Positions 16,802-24,478 of a stretch of DNA of 64,000 nt are shown in pieces. The notes under the pieces are model-generated. The model had not been told where the DNA came from. It worked only from the letters and a program-made list of their open reading frames with translations, and made no database searches. Source of the stretch: JAXMHB01 sp046346965. GTDB lineage: Bacteria > Pseudomonadota > Gammaproteobacteria > Xanthomonadales > SZUA-5. Location of the stretch: NCBI GenBank assembly GCA_046346965.1, contig JAXMHB010000009.1, positions 62,001-126,000 on the forward strand, read 5' to 3'. Position 1 is the stretch's first letter. The number at the start of each line of letters is the position of its first letter. Position numbers and translations under genes: made by a program.

Positions 16802-16911
16802 GGTCTAAGTCCTTTAGGAAAAACTGATGTACACGCTAGCGCCAGCGCCGGTCCTGAAGCTTGATGATGCGCAATTCTGACCGATCACAGGCTCAAGGGC
16901 CGGCACCGGCA

Positions 16912-16932
16912 GCTGCCTGGAGTTCAGGCAGC
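16912..16932. terminator. Hairpin bordering the tandem-repeat region
   Basis: A perfect 8-bp inverted repeat (GCTGCCTG / CAGGCAGC) with a 5-nt loop lies upstream of the ferredoxin reductase gene, at the outer edge of the left repeat array. No T-tract follows. It may insulate the array from transcription, or be incidental. Confidence 0.35.
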
Positions 16933-16962
16933 CAGACGCAGGCCCCTGGGCGCAGCAGTGCT

Positions 16963-17248
16963 CAGACCCGTGCGCAGTTGTTGCCCGACCTGTGCGGAGT
17001 AGTCGCCCGACCTCTCCCTACCAGTCGCCGCACCTGAGTGCTGCAGTCGCCGCACCGCTCCGTACCAGTCGTCGAACCTGTGCGTAGCAGTAGCCGGACC
17101 TTTGCGTAGCAGTCGCTGGACCTGTGTGCAGTCGTCGCCGGACCTGTGCGGAGCAGTGGCCGGACCTGTGCGGAGCAGTGGCCGGACCTGTGCGTACCCA
17201 TCGCCGGACCGCTGCGTAGCAGTACCCGGACCTGTAGAGAGTCGTACA
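16963..17248 (-). repeat. Left array: 13 tandem copies of a 22-bp unit
   Basis: Thirteen consecutive units, each exactly 22 bp, begin with C/TGGACC, CCGACC, CGCACC or similar. The best-conserved adjacent pair (17139 and 17161) is identical and contains GACCTGTGCGGAGCAGTGG. Outer units are more diverged. On the complementary strand the core reads ACTGCTCCGCACAGGTC, the same unit as the right array, so this array is inverted relative to it. There are no unique spacers, so it is not a CRISPR. No gene is recognisable here. Confidence 0.9.
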
Positions 17249-17249
17249 G

Positions 17250-17710
17250 CGACGACTCCGCAGACATGCGGCGACTGCTCCGCACAGGCCCGGCGACTGC
17301 TCCGCACACGTGCGCCGACTGGTACGCATCGGTGCGACTACTGCTCCGCATCGGTGCGACTACTGCTCCGCATCGGTGCGACTACTGCTCCGCATCGGTG
17401 CGACTGCTGCATCGCATGGGTGCGACTACTGCTCCGCATCGGTGCGACTACTGCATCGCATGGGTGCGACTACTGCTCCGCATCGGTGCGACTACTGCTT
17501 CGCATCGGTGCGACTACTGCTTCGCATCGGTGCGACTACTGCTTCGCATGGGTGCGACTACTGCTTCGCATCGGTCGGACGACTACTCCGCACAGGTGCG
17601 ACTACTGCTTCGCATCGGTCAAGCGACTACTCCGCACAGGTTGAACGACTACTCCGCATGGGTCAGCGACCGCTGGGCATCGTTCGGCGTGGCTACTGCA
17701 CAGGTCCTGG
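17250..17710 (+). repeat. Right array: about 21 tandem copies of the same 22-bp unit
   Basis: It abuts the left array after a single base. The commonest unit contains CGACTACTGCTCCGCATCGG. Starts fall at 17250, 17272, 17294, 17316, then every 22 bp from 17335 to 17555, and finally 17580, 17599, 17624, 17646, 17667 and 17688. Central units are nearly identical, while both ends are diverged. Unequal units are 19, 25, 19, 25 and 21 bp, mostly changes of three bases. The plus strand lacks stop codons in all three frames here, but no ribosome-binding site or codon pattern supports a gene. Confidence 0.92.
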
Positions 17711-17789
17711 AAGGGTTGCGCGCGTGCGAGCAGGGCTGCGCAGTCATCGGGCAACGATGGCGAGGCCACGAGCAAGGCGTGGGACACGA

Positions 17790-17840
17790 CCCGACAGCGC
17801 CGCTCCCGCGCCCCATTCCCTCTCGCCCCGCCCTTGCCAA
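17790..17840 (+). repeat. Dispersed intergenic GC-run repeat, degenerate copy 9
   Basis: GACAGCGCCGC followed by C-runs and CGCCCCGCCCTTGCC resembles the core and tail of the other copies but is less well matched. It lies between the 22-bp arrays and the next gene. Confidence 0.45.
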
Positions 17841-17929
17841 ACCCCGGCGTGCACAGCGGCGCACACAGTGCCCGCTGGCCCGCTATCTTTGCGGCGACCG
17901 CGGGGCGCGGGTGTAACTGGGGGCATCCA

Positions 17930-19060
17930 TTGAGCGAGTTTGGCGCAAGCATCGGCTGGGAGCGCATGCAGACCCATGCACGGCCGGGCGGCATTCCCTT
18001 CGATCCGGAGGATGCTCCGACGCTGAGCCGGGAGATCCAGGCCCTTTGCCAGGCGCTGAAATGCCCGCGCCCGCCGATCGTCTACACCGCCGAATTCGCC
18101 ATTCGCCTGCACGAGGAGCGCGCCATGCTGGGCATGCGGCGCACGCAGACGCTGGCGCTGGGCTGGCCGCTGCTGCATTGCCTGGATGCGGACGAGGTGC
18201 GCGCCGCGATCGCGCTGGCGCTGTGCGGGCAGCCGGTGGCGCTGCCGCTGTCGCCCGAGGCCAGTGCCGACGCGCGCGTGGCCAAGGTGGTGGGCGAGCC
18301 GCTGCTGCAGCGTCTGCTGTGCCGCATGCTGGCCGCCGCCGAACTGGCTTTGGCGTGGTGGCCGGCGGAGGCTTGCACGCTGTCGGCGGCCGAGGCCTGG
18401 CGCAGCTTGCGGCGCGGGCTGGAGCAACGCGGTCGAGCCCATTGGCAAGCAGCCTACCAGCAGGGACTGGCGCGCAACCCGGCGGCCGGCGCGCGCATCG
18501 CGGCGCTGCAGGGGAGCGAACTGGCGGGCGGCAGCCACCGCAGTGCGGCCGTCGCCTGGCTGTGGGAAGCGCTGGTCGACCGCATCTGGACGCAGCTGGA
18601 ATCGCGCTTTGGCGACTGGCCGCTGTGGCGCCTCGATACGGCGCCGGCGGCGGCTGAAGCCGAGCCCGATGCGGCGCCGAGCGCCGTCGAGACTGAGCCC
18701 GCGGTTGAGTGCGCGCCCGATCCGCGCATACGTCTGCGCGAGTTGGAGGCACTGCGGCGGGCCGGGCAGCTGGACGCCGACGGACTCGCCGAACTGGCGC
18801 GCGGGGTGGAGCTGGCGGCAGGCGCGCGCGCCGCGCATGCGCTGTATCGCGAGCTGTATCAGATGGCGCGCACGCCGGAACACGCGCTGGCGCTGGCGCG
18901 CACACTGGTGGCGGTGGACCTGCCACGCGGGCGCGCGGCGCTGCAGCGGATCGCCGAGAGCCGCCATCCGGTGGCGCAGAATGCACAAGCCATGCTGACG
19001 GCGCTCGATGCTGCCGGGCAGAATCCGCCCACCCAACTGGATCTGCTGGCCCATGGATGA
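17930..19060 (+). CDS. M48-peptidase-like protein lacking the HExxH motif
   Basis: A 376-residue cytoplasmic-looking protein. The segment MRRTQTLALGWPLLHCLDAD followed by EVRAAIALALCGQ resembles the pre-catalytic helix of M48 metallopeptidases, where similar sequence runs into the zinc motif HExxH. Here both histidines and the glutamate are gone, so catalysis is not expected. The second half is Ala/Glu-rich and helical, with an acidic linker around residues 240-265 (EAEPDAAPSAVETEP). The start is the TTG preceded by GGGGG at proper spacing; ATG at 17967 is the alternative. It overlaps the thioesterase start, so the two are translationally coupled. Family assignment is by eye and tentative. 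Confidence 0.6.
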   Translation: MSEFGASIGWERMQTHARPGGIPFDPEDAPTLSREIQALCQALKCPRPPIVYTAEFAIRLHEERAMLGMRRTQTLALGWPLLHCLDADEVRAAIALALCGQPVALPLSPEASADARVAKVVGEPLLQRLLCRMLAAAELALAWWPAEACTLSAAEAWRSLRRGLEQRGRAHWQAAYQQGLARNPAAGARIAALQGSELAGGSHRSAAVAWLWEALVDRIWTQLESRFGDWPLWRLDTAPAAAEAEPDAAPSAVETEPAVECAPDPRIRLRELEALRRAGQLDADGLAELARGVELAAGARAAHALYRELYQMARTPEHALALARTLVAVDLPRGRAALQRIAESRHPVAQNAQAMLTALDAAGQNPPTQLDLLAHG

Positions 19061-19529
19061 AATGAGCGACGCGCAGCGGGCCGCCGCCCTTGCGCTGGAG
19101 CAGGAGTTGCTGAGCAGCATTCCGCTGACGCGGGCGATGCAGCTCAAGGTCACGGCCTACGCGGGCGATCGCCTGCAGATCTGCGCGCCGCTGGCGCCCA
19201 ATATCAACGACAAGGGCTGCGCTTTCGGCGGCAGTTTGGCCGGGCTGATGACGCTGGCCTGCTGGGGACTGGCGCGCCAGGTCTTGCTCGACGCCGGCCA
19301 CGCGGCCGACATTTATGTGCAGGACTCGCAGATCGTCTACCTGCAGCCGGTCTGGGGCGAGCTGCGCGTCGATGCCTATGCCCCGGCCGAACAGTCGCTA
19401 GCCGACTTTGTGCAGATGTACGCGGCGCGCGGCAAGGCGCGCATCAGCCTGTGCGCCGAAGTGCCGGGCGTGGACGCGGTCGCCACCCGGCTCACGGCGC
19501 GCTTTGTCGCCAAGAAACGAGAGGAGTAA
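19053..19529 (+). CDS. YiiD C-terminal-type putative thioesterase
   Basis: A 158-residue hotdog-fold protein of the YiiD_C class. NINDKGCAFGGSLAGLMTLA matches the active-site helix region, followed by a conserved Trp-Gly and the strand QDSQIVYLQPVWGELRVD. Such proteins are predicted to hydrolyse acyl-CoA or acyl-ACP thioesters; substrates are unknown. The ATG lies within the last codons of the M48-like gene (8-bp overlap), and the lipoprotein gene follows 5 bp after the stop. The three form an operon. Confidence 0.8.
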   Translation: MDEMSDAQRAAALALEQELLSSIPLTRAMQLKVTAYAGDRLQICAPLAPNINDKGCAFGGSLAGLMTLACWGLARQVLLDAGHAADIYVQDSQIVYLQPVWGELRVDAYAPAEQSLADFVQMYAARGKARISLCAEVPGVDAVATRLTARFVAKKREE

Positions 19530-19534
19530 CAGCG

Positions 19535-19960
19535 ATGCGGCATTGGATACTGCGACTGTGCGTGGTCTGGCTCAGCCTGAGCCTGCTGAGCGCCTGCGGC
19601 GGGCCGGGGACGCGCGAGGAAGGCTTGCGCATCCGCCTGTACAACTACTCGGCGGCGGTGCGCTGGAACGAGATCGAGCAGGCGGTCGGCTTCGTCGATC
19701 CCGCCACGCTGCGCGAGCACCCCTTCACCGAGGCCGATCTGGCGCGCTGGCGTCAGGTGCAGGTCTCGCGCTACGTCGAAGGTCCGCAGGGGATGGATGC
19801 CCAGGGGCGCGTGGTGATGACGGTGGAGATCGAGTTGATCGACCGCGCCTCGCAGAGCGTGCGCAGCATCATCGACCACCAGCGCTGGCGGTATGACGAG
19901 CCGAGCAAGACCTGGTGGCTGGAAAGCGGGCTGCCCTCGCTGGACGCCAACAAGCCCTGA
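19535..19960 (+). CDS. Small lipoprotein
   Basis: A 141-residue protein with a lipobox (LLSAC, Cys21) after a hydrophobic signal, so it is lipid-anchored and periplasm-facing. The mature part has no recognised domain. It contains YNYSAAVRWNEIEQAVGFVD and an alternating strand pattern (VTVEIELIDRAS; SIIDHQRWRYDEPSKTWWLE), reminiscent of small NTF2-like folds. A GAGGAG ribosome-binding site precedes the ATG. Last gene of the M48-like/thioesterase operon; its stop codon directly abuts the stop of the convergent GGDEF gene (TGATCA). Confidence 0.85.
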   Translation: MRHWILRLCVVWLSLSLLSACGGPGTREEGLRIRLYNYSAAVRWNEIEQAVGFVDPATLREHPFTEADLARWRQVQVSRYVEGPQGMDAQGRVVMTVEIELIDRASQSVRSIIDHQRWRYDEPSKTWWLESGLPSLDANKP

Positions 19961-21925
19961 TCAGCCAGCGACCACGGTGCGGTCGCGGCCCTGGGTCTTG
20001 GCTTCGAACAGCGCACGGTCGGCCTCCTGAAACAGATCCTCGGGACGGCTCAGGCCGCGCCCGGCCAGACTGGACAGGCCGATGCTGATGGTCACCGGCG
20101 GCGCGTCGTGGAAGCGCTGCCGGCGCACCGCGGCATGCAGACGCTCGCACAGGCGCTGCGCCGCCTCGCTGTCGGCGTCCGGCAGCAGCACGGCAAACTC
20201 CTCGCCGCCCCAGCGTGCCAGCAGGGTGTCGGCACGCACCGCCGCGCGCAGCGTCTGCGCCAGCGCGCGCAGCACCTCGTCGCCCGCGGCGTGGCCCATG
20301 GAGTCGTTGATGCGCTTGAAATGATCGACATCGACCACCAGCAGACTGAGTTCGCGCTGCTCGCGACGTGCATCGTCGAAGCGCTGGCGGAACTGCTGGG
20401 TGAACTCGCGCCGATTGGAGACGCCGGTGAGCGGGTCGGTACTGGCGGCCAGCGCCAGCTGATCGGCGCGCTTCTCGAGTTCGGCATGGGCCAGCGCCAG
20501 CGCATCCTGACTGGTGCGCAGATCGTCATTGGAAGCGGCCAGCTGGCGGGCGAAGCGCCGGCTCTCGGCGTAGCGCCAGGCCAACAGCAGCGCGACGACG
20601 CCGAGTGAGGCAGTAAACAGCCAGATGCGCCACTGGCCGGCGCGCTCCTCGCGCAGTTTCAGCTCGCTGATCTCGTTGTCGCGACGCAGCAGCTCGATCT
20701 CGCGATCCGCTTCCTCGGAGCGGTGCTGCCATTCGAGCACGGCCAGCCGGCGATTCATGTCCAGCCCGCTCAACTGTTCCTGCACATGCAGGCTCTCCTG
20801 GGCCAGATCCAGCGCCCGCGCCAGCTCACCGCGGTCACGCAGGATCGGAATCATCGCCCGGTAGACGTTCAGCAACTGCGGCTGGTCGTCGCCTTGCGTG
20901 TAGGCCGGCAGCGCCAGCTCCCACAGGCGCAGCGCGTCGTCGACGCGCCCCTGGCGCCGGGCGACTTCTGCCAACAGCGCGCGAAAATCGGCGAGCGTGG
21001 CCGACTGCTTGATCTCCTCGGCGATCGCCACGCCGCGTTCAAGCGCCTGACGGGCCTCGTCGAAGCGCTCCAGCCCGACCTGGGCGCGGCCGATTTCGAG
21101 CAGCGCATAGGCGCGTCCTGGCGGGCTGTCCAGGCGGTCGGCCAGCCGCAGGGCGTCCTGCGCGATGCCGAGCGCCTCGCCGTGCGCGCCGCGCAGATTG
21201 GCGACCTTGGCCATGCTGCCGAGCAGCGGCGCCTCGCGCGCGGCGTCGGAGTGCCGGCGCGCTTCTGCCAGTCCCTGTTCCAGCAACTTGCGCGAGGTCT
21301 CGTACTCGCGCAGGCCGGCGTACAGCAGACCCAGGTAGTGATAGGTGCGGTCCATTTCCGCCTGGGCGCCGGCTTCCTGCAGGCGGCGGCTCTCGGCGAG
21401 GTTCTCCAGCGCGGCCGAGTACTCGCCCTGGTTCAGCCGGATCAGGCCGATGTGGGTCAGCACGGCGGCGGTGCCGTCGCGATCGTCGAGCTGCCGGTAC
21501 AGCGCCAGCGCGCGCTCGAAGCCGCCCAGTGCGGCCGACAGATCGCCTTGGCGACGTGCCACCGTGGCGATATCGAGTTCTGCCTGCGCCACCGACTGCA
21601 GATCGCGGCGCTCGGAGGCACGCGCCAGAATCGCCGCATGGCGCTGGCGCGCGGCATCGTAGCGGCCGCGGTGGAAGTCCATCTGCGCGTAGCCGCGATC
21701 GATGGCGTCCTGTGCCTGCGGGCTCTGGCCACCCAGCGTGCTGGCCGCCGCCAGCGCCGCCTCAGCCGCGCTGAAGTCGCCGCTTGATACCAGTCGCTCG
21801 GCCTCGGCCAACTGCGCGCGGAGCTCCGTCGACAGCGGTGCTGGCGCGGGCTCCGCGGCCGCGATCGCCGTGCTGCCGATCAGGCTCAGACAGGCCGCCA
21901 GCACCAGTCCGCAAAGCCGCCTCAT
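19961..21925 (-). CDS. TPR-repeat sensor diguanylate cyclase
   Basis: A 654-residue protein with a signal sequence (MRRLCGLVLAACLSLIGSTA), tetratricopeptide repeats over about residues 30-400 predicted in the periplasm, one membrane helix (WLFTASLGVVALLLAWRY), a coiled coil, and a cytoplasmic GGDEF domain with STDPLTGVSNRREF and an intact GGEEF. It would make c-di-GMP in response to something sensed by the TPR region. The RADTLLARWGGEEF segment has RADT rather than a full RxxD at the inhibitory-site position. The start is placed at the ATG of the signal peptide, 12 codons inside a longer reading. Confidence 0.9.
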   Translation of the reverse strand: MRRLCGLVLAACLSLIGSTAIAAAEPAPAPLSTELRAQLAEAERLVSSGDFSAAEAALAAASTLGGQSPQAQDAIDRGYAQMDFHRGRYDAARQRHAAILARASERRDLQSVAQAELDIATVARRQGDLSAALGGFERALALYRQLDDRDGTAAVLTHIGLIRLNQGEYSAALENLAESRRLQEAGAQAEMDRTYHYLGLLYAGLREYETSRKLLEQGLAEARRHSDAAREAPLLGSMAKVANLRGAHGEALGIAQDALRLADRLDSPPGRAYALLEIGRAQVGLERFDEARQALERGVAIAEEIKQSATLADFRALLAEVARRQGRVDDALRLWELALPAYTQGDDQPQLLNVYRAMIPILRDRGELARALDLAQESLHVQEQLSGLDMNRRLAVLEWQHRSEEADREIELLRRDNEISELKLREERAGQWRIWLFTASLGVVALLLAWRYAESRRFARQLAASNDDLRTSQDALALAHAELEKRADQLALAASTDPLTGVSNRREFTQQFRQRFDDARREQRELSLLVVDVDHFKRINDSMGHAAGDEVLRALAQTLRAAVRADTLLARWGGEEFAVLLPDADSEAAQRLCERLHAAVRRQRFHDAPPVTISIGLSSLAGRGLSRPEDLFQEADRALFEAKTQGRDRTVVAG

Positions 21926-22020
21926 GCGCGTGCACCCCCGTCCATCGCTGGCGCTCAGCATATCGCAGCGCGCAACGCATGCCAGGAATGGGCGAGCGCC
22001 GAAGCAGGCGCCCGCAATGC

Positions 22021-24180
22021 TCAGGCGGAGCGACGCAGCGCCAGCGTCAGCAGGCGCGCGTACAAGCGCTCGTTCAAGGTGGCCGGTTGGGCATAACCCA
22101 TGCGCGCGAGGCAGGGCAGTTCCGCCGCCGTGGGGCGCAGCGTGAACGCGGCGATCACCGCGCGCAGACGATCGCGCGGCCGCTGCGTGTGCGCCTTCAG
22201 CCAGCGCAAGGCACCCAATAGACGCTCCTCGGTGGCATCGAAGTCAGCGCCGAAGGGGAACAGCGGAAACAGGCCCTTGGCTTTGGCCCCGGTCAGCGCG
22301 GCCGACAGCGCGGCAGGCGTGTTCTGACGCCAGCGTGGCGGGATCTGCCAGCCGGCGTCCAGCTTCCCGGCGCTGCGGGCGCGCGCCGCCAGGTCATCCT
22401 GGAAGCGCGCATCGGTGATGCTGAGCAGGCGCTTGATGCACTCCTCGTCGCTCTGCCCGCGCAGATCGGCAACACCGTACTCGGTGATCACCAGATCGCG
22501 CAGATGGCGCGGGATGGTGGTGTGGCCGTAGTTCCAGACGATGTTGGAGCGCACCACGCCCTGACTCTCGCGGGTAGCGCGCAGCATCAGCACCGAGCGA
22601 CCGGTCGGGACCGCGTGCGCCATGGCGACAAAGTTGTACTGGCCGCCGACGCCGCTGACCACCTGGCCGTTGTCGAGCGCGTCGGAGACGGCGGCGCCGA
22701 GCAGCGTCTGCATCATGCAGGTGTTGAAGAAGCGCGCCTCGTGCCGCTGCGCCAGGTGCAGGGCTTCCTGACCGCCGTACAACTCATTGATATGGGAGAC
22801 GCGGGTCATGCAGAAGCCTTCGTAATCGGCTGCCGACAGACCGCGCATCCAGTCGTACAGGGCGTGCGAGCCGAGGTAGAAGGCACCATGCAGGAAGCGA
22901 CCGTTGCGCAGCGGTACCTGATCGATCACCGCAGCGATGGCGGCGCGTGCCGCACCGGCCGGCAGCAGCGCATCGACCAGGGTGCCGTCCGGTAGCCGCA
23001 GCGTGTCGCGATCCTGCATCTGACTGCCGGCGGGCAGCAGACCATGGTGGATCAGGGTGCGGACGTGGTCTTCGTTCAGCGGTCGCGGGTACACGCCCGA
23101 CTCGACCAGCATGTCGATATCGCTGGCGCGCAGCGTCGTGCCGATCTGACGTCGGTTCAGCAGTCGCTGCAGCGGCAGATGGTCATAGACGCGGCGCTTG
23201 AGGATGCCGGCCTTGTGCAGCTCCATGAAGCCGTCCATGACCATCTCGCTGGCGCCATACAAACCCGTGTCCAGCGTGTCGAAGCCGCCGATCTTCTGGG
23301 CGAGCAGACGCTGGTGCGGATCCAGCAAGGGCTCCACGGTGGCGCGCCAGCTCGCGTTGTCCTGATGGCGCAGCCGCAGCGCGTACACCAGCGCATCCGA
23401 CAGCGCGCCGATGCCGATCTGCAGCGTGCCGCCATCCTTCACCAGCGTGCTGGCGTGCAGGCCGAGCGCGTACTCGGCGTCCTCCACCGGCTGTCGCGGC
23501 AGCGCAAACAGCGTGTGCCGCTCGTCCGGGCACTCCAGGATGACGTCAAAGAACTCCGGGCCGACCTCGGCATCGTTGCCGACGTAGGGCAGGGCCGGGT
23601 GGACCACGCCGATGGTCATCAGCGTACGCCCGTCCTCGCGCACGCGATCGGCCAGATCGAAGGTGGTGTCGGTGTTGCACGACAGGCTGTAACGCGGGCC
23701 CTCGGGCGTGTCGCGGCGGGCGATCATCTGCACGGCGAGGTTGACGCCAGTGGCCGCCACATCGCGCGCCACGTGGGTGTAATTGACGCTGATGTAGTTC
23801 CGTTGCGCCAGCGGTCGCCCCAGCATCGAGCCCGACTGCATGTAGAACTCGCGGATCTCGATATTGGCCGGCACGCTGCCGTTGCGCACATCGCGCACAT
23901 AGTCGAGATCGGGATAGTCATCGCCCCACCAGCGCTGCGCGAAGGGACCGAGGAAACGTCGCTCCAGATCCGCGCCTGGGTTGGGTCGCGCCAACGAGAG
24001 CGCCGTCATCAGCTTGAAGTGCACCTGGGGATCGGCCTTGGCCGCCTGGTACAGCGCGTTGAGCAGGCGATTGGGCTTGCCGAGGCCGAGCGGCGTGGCG
24101 GTGATCCACTGTCGCCCCAGACGCTCGCGCACCAGGGTCACGACATCGTCGATGCGGGTGAAAAACTGGGTATGCGCCAT
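22021..24180 (-). CDS. Acetyl-CoA hydrolase/CoA-transferase family protein
   Basis: A 719-residue relative of succinyl-CoA:acetate CoA-transferases. The C-terminal acetyl-CoA hydrolase domain is clear: GVGGQYNFVAMAH, SVLMLRATRESQGVVRSNIV, and ITEYGVADLRGQSDEECIKR. The N-terminal half holds the other CoA-transferase lobe (LSCNTDTTFDLADR, GTLQIGIGALSDALVYALR). It is about 200 residues longer than typical enzymes of about 500, with an extra segment between the lobes and a C-terminal tail. It would hydrolyse or exchange acyl-CoA with free acids; substrate is undetermined. Confidence 0.88.
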   Translation of the reverse strand: MAHTQFFTRIDDVVTLVRERLGRQWITATPLGLGKPNRLLNALYQAAKADPQVHFKLMTALSLARPNPGADLERRFLGPFAQRWWGDDYPDLDYVRDVRNGSVPANIEIREFYMQSGSMLGRPLAQRNYISVNYTHVARDVAATGVNLAVQMIARRDTPEGPRYSLSCNTDTTFDLADRVREDGRTLMTIGVVHPALPYVGNDAEVGPEFFDVILECPDERHTLFALPRQPVEDAEYALGLHASTLVKDGGTLQIGIGALSDALVYALRLRHQDNASWRATVEPLLDPHQRLLAQKIGGFDTLDTGLYGASEMVMDGFMELHKAGILKRRVYDHLPLQRLLNRRQIGTTLRASDIDMLVESGVYPRPLNEDHVRTLIHHGLLPAGSQMQDRDTLRLPDGTLVDALLPAGAARAAIAAVIDQVPLRNGRFLHGAFYLGSHALYDWMRGLSAADYEGFCMTRVSHINELYGGQEALHLAQRHEARFFNTCMMQTLLGAAVSDALDNGQVVSGVGGQYNFVAMAHAVPTGRSVLMLRATRESQGVVRSNIVWNYGHTTIPRHLRDLVITEYGVADLRGQSDEECIKRLLSITDARFQDDLAARARSAGKLDAGWQIPPRWRQNTPAALSAALTGAKAKGLFPLFPFGADFDATEERLLGALRWLKAHTQRPRDRLRAVIAAFTLRPTAAELPCLARMGYAQPATLNERLYARLLTLALRRSA

Positions 24181-24478
24181 GACCGACTCCCACAGGGTTG
24201 GCGCGGATCATAGGTGCAGCCGGCACGCGGCAGGCTTGCGCGAGGTCATGTGCGGGCGGCGTCGGCGTCTCCGCGGCCGGAATTGACCCGTTCGGCCGCA
24301 GACTGACAAAAAAGGGCAGATTGCCTCTTGCATTTACCGCCGGTTCAGGCGACCATACTGCCACGTATGGTGTTGGGGCGGCGCGCCGGAATCGGCAGCC
24401 GAAAGCACCAGCGGGATCTTGAAGGTTCACTGCGCTACGCATCCGCGGCGCGCGCATTCACGTATCTGGGAGGAAACC

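Noticed and set aside
16963..17710. CRISPR array
   Set aside because: Units follow one another directly with no unique spacers and no cas genes nearby.
16963..17710. Plasmid-type iterons or a replication origin
   Set aside because: The 22-bp period fits iterons, but there is no rep gene, DnaA box or AT-rich melting region, and the surrounding genes are chromosomal.
17102..17933. Three overlapping plus-strand open frames through the 22-bp array, and matching minus-strand frames through the left array
   Set aside because: They arise because the unit lacks stops in one sense. They have no ribosome-binding sites, lie in all three frames at once and show no codon bias. The possibility is kept as a finding only.
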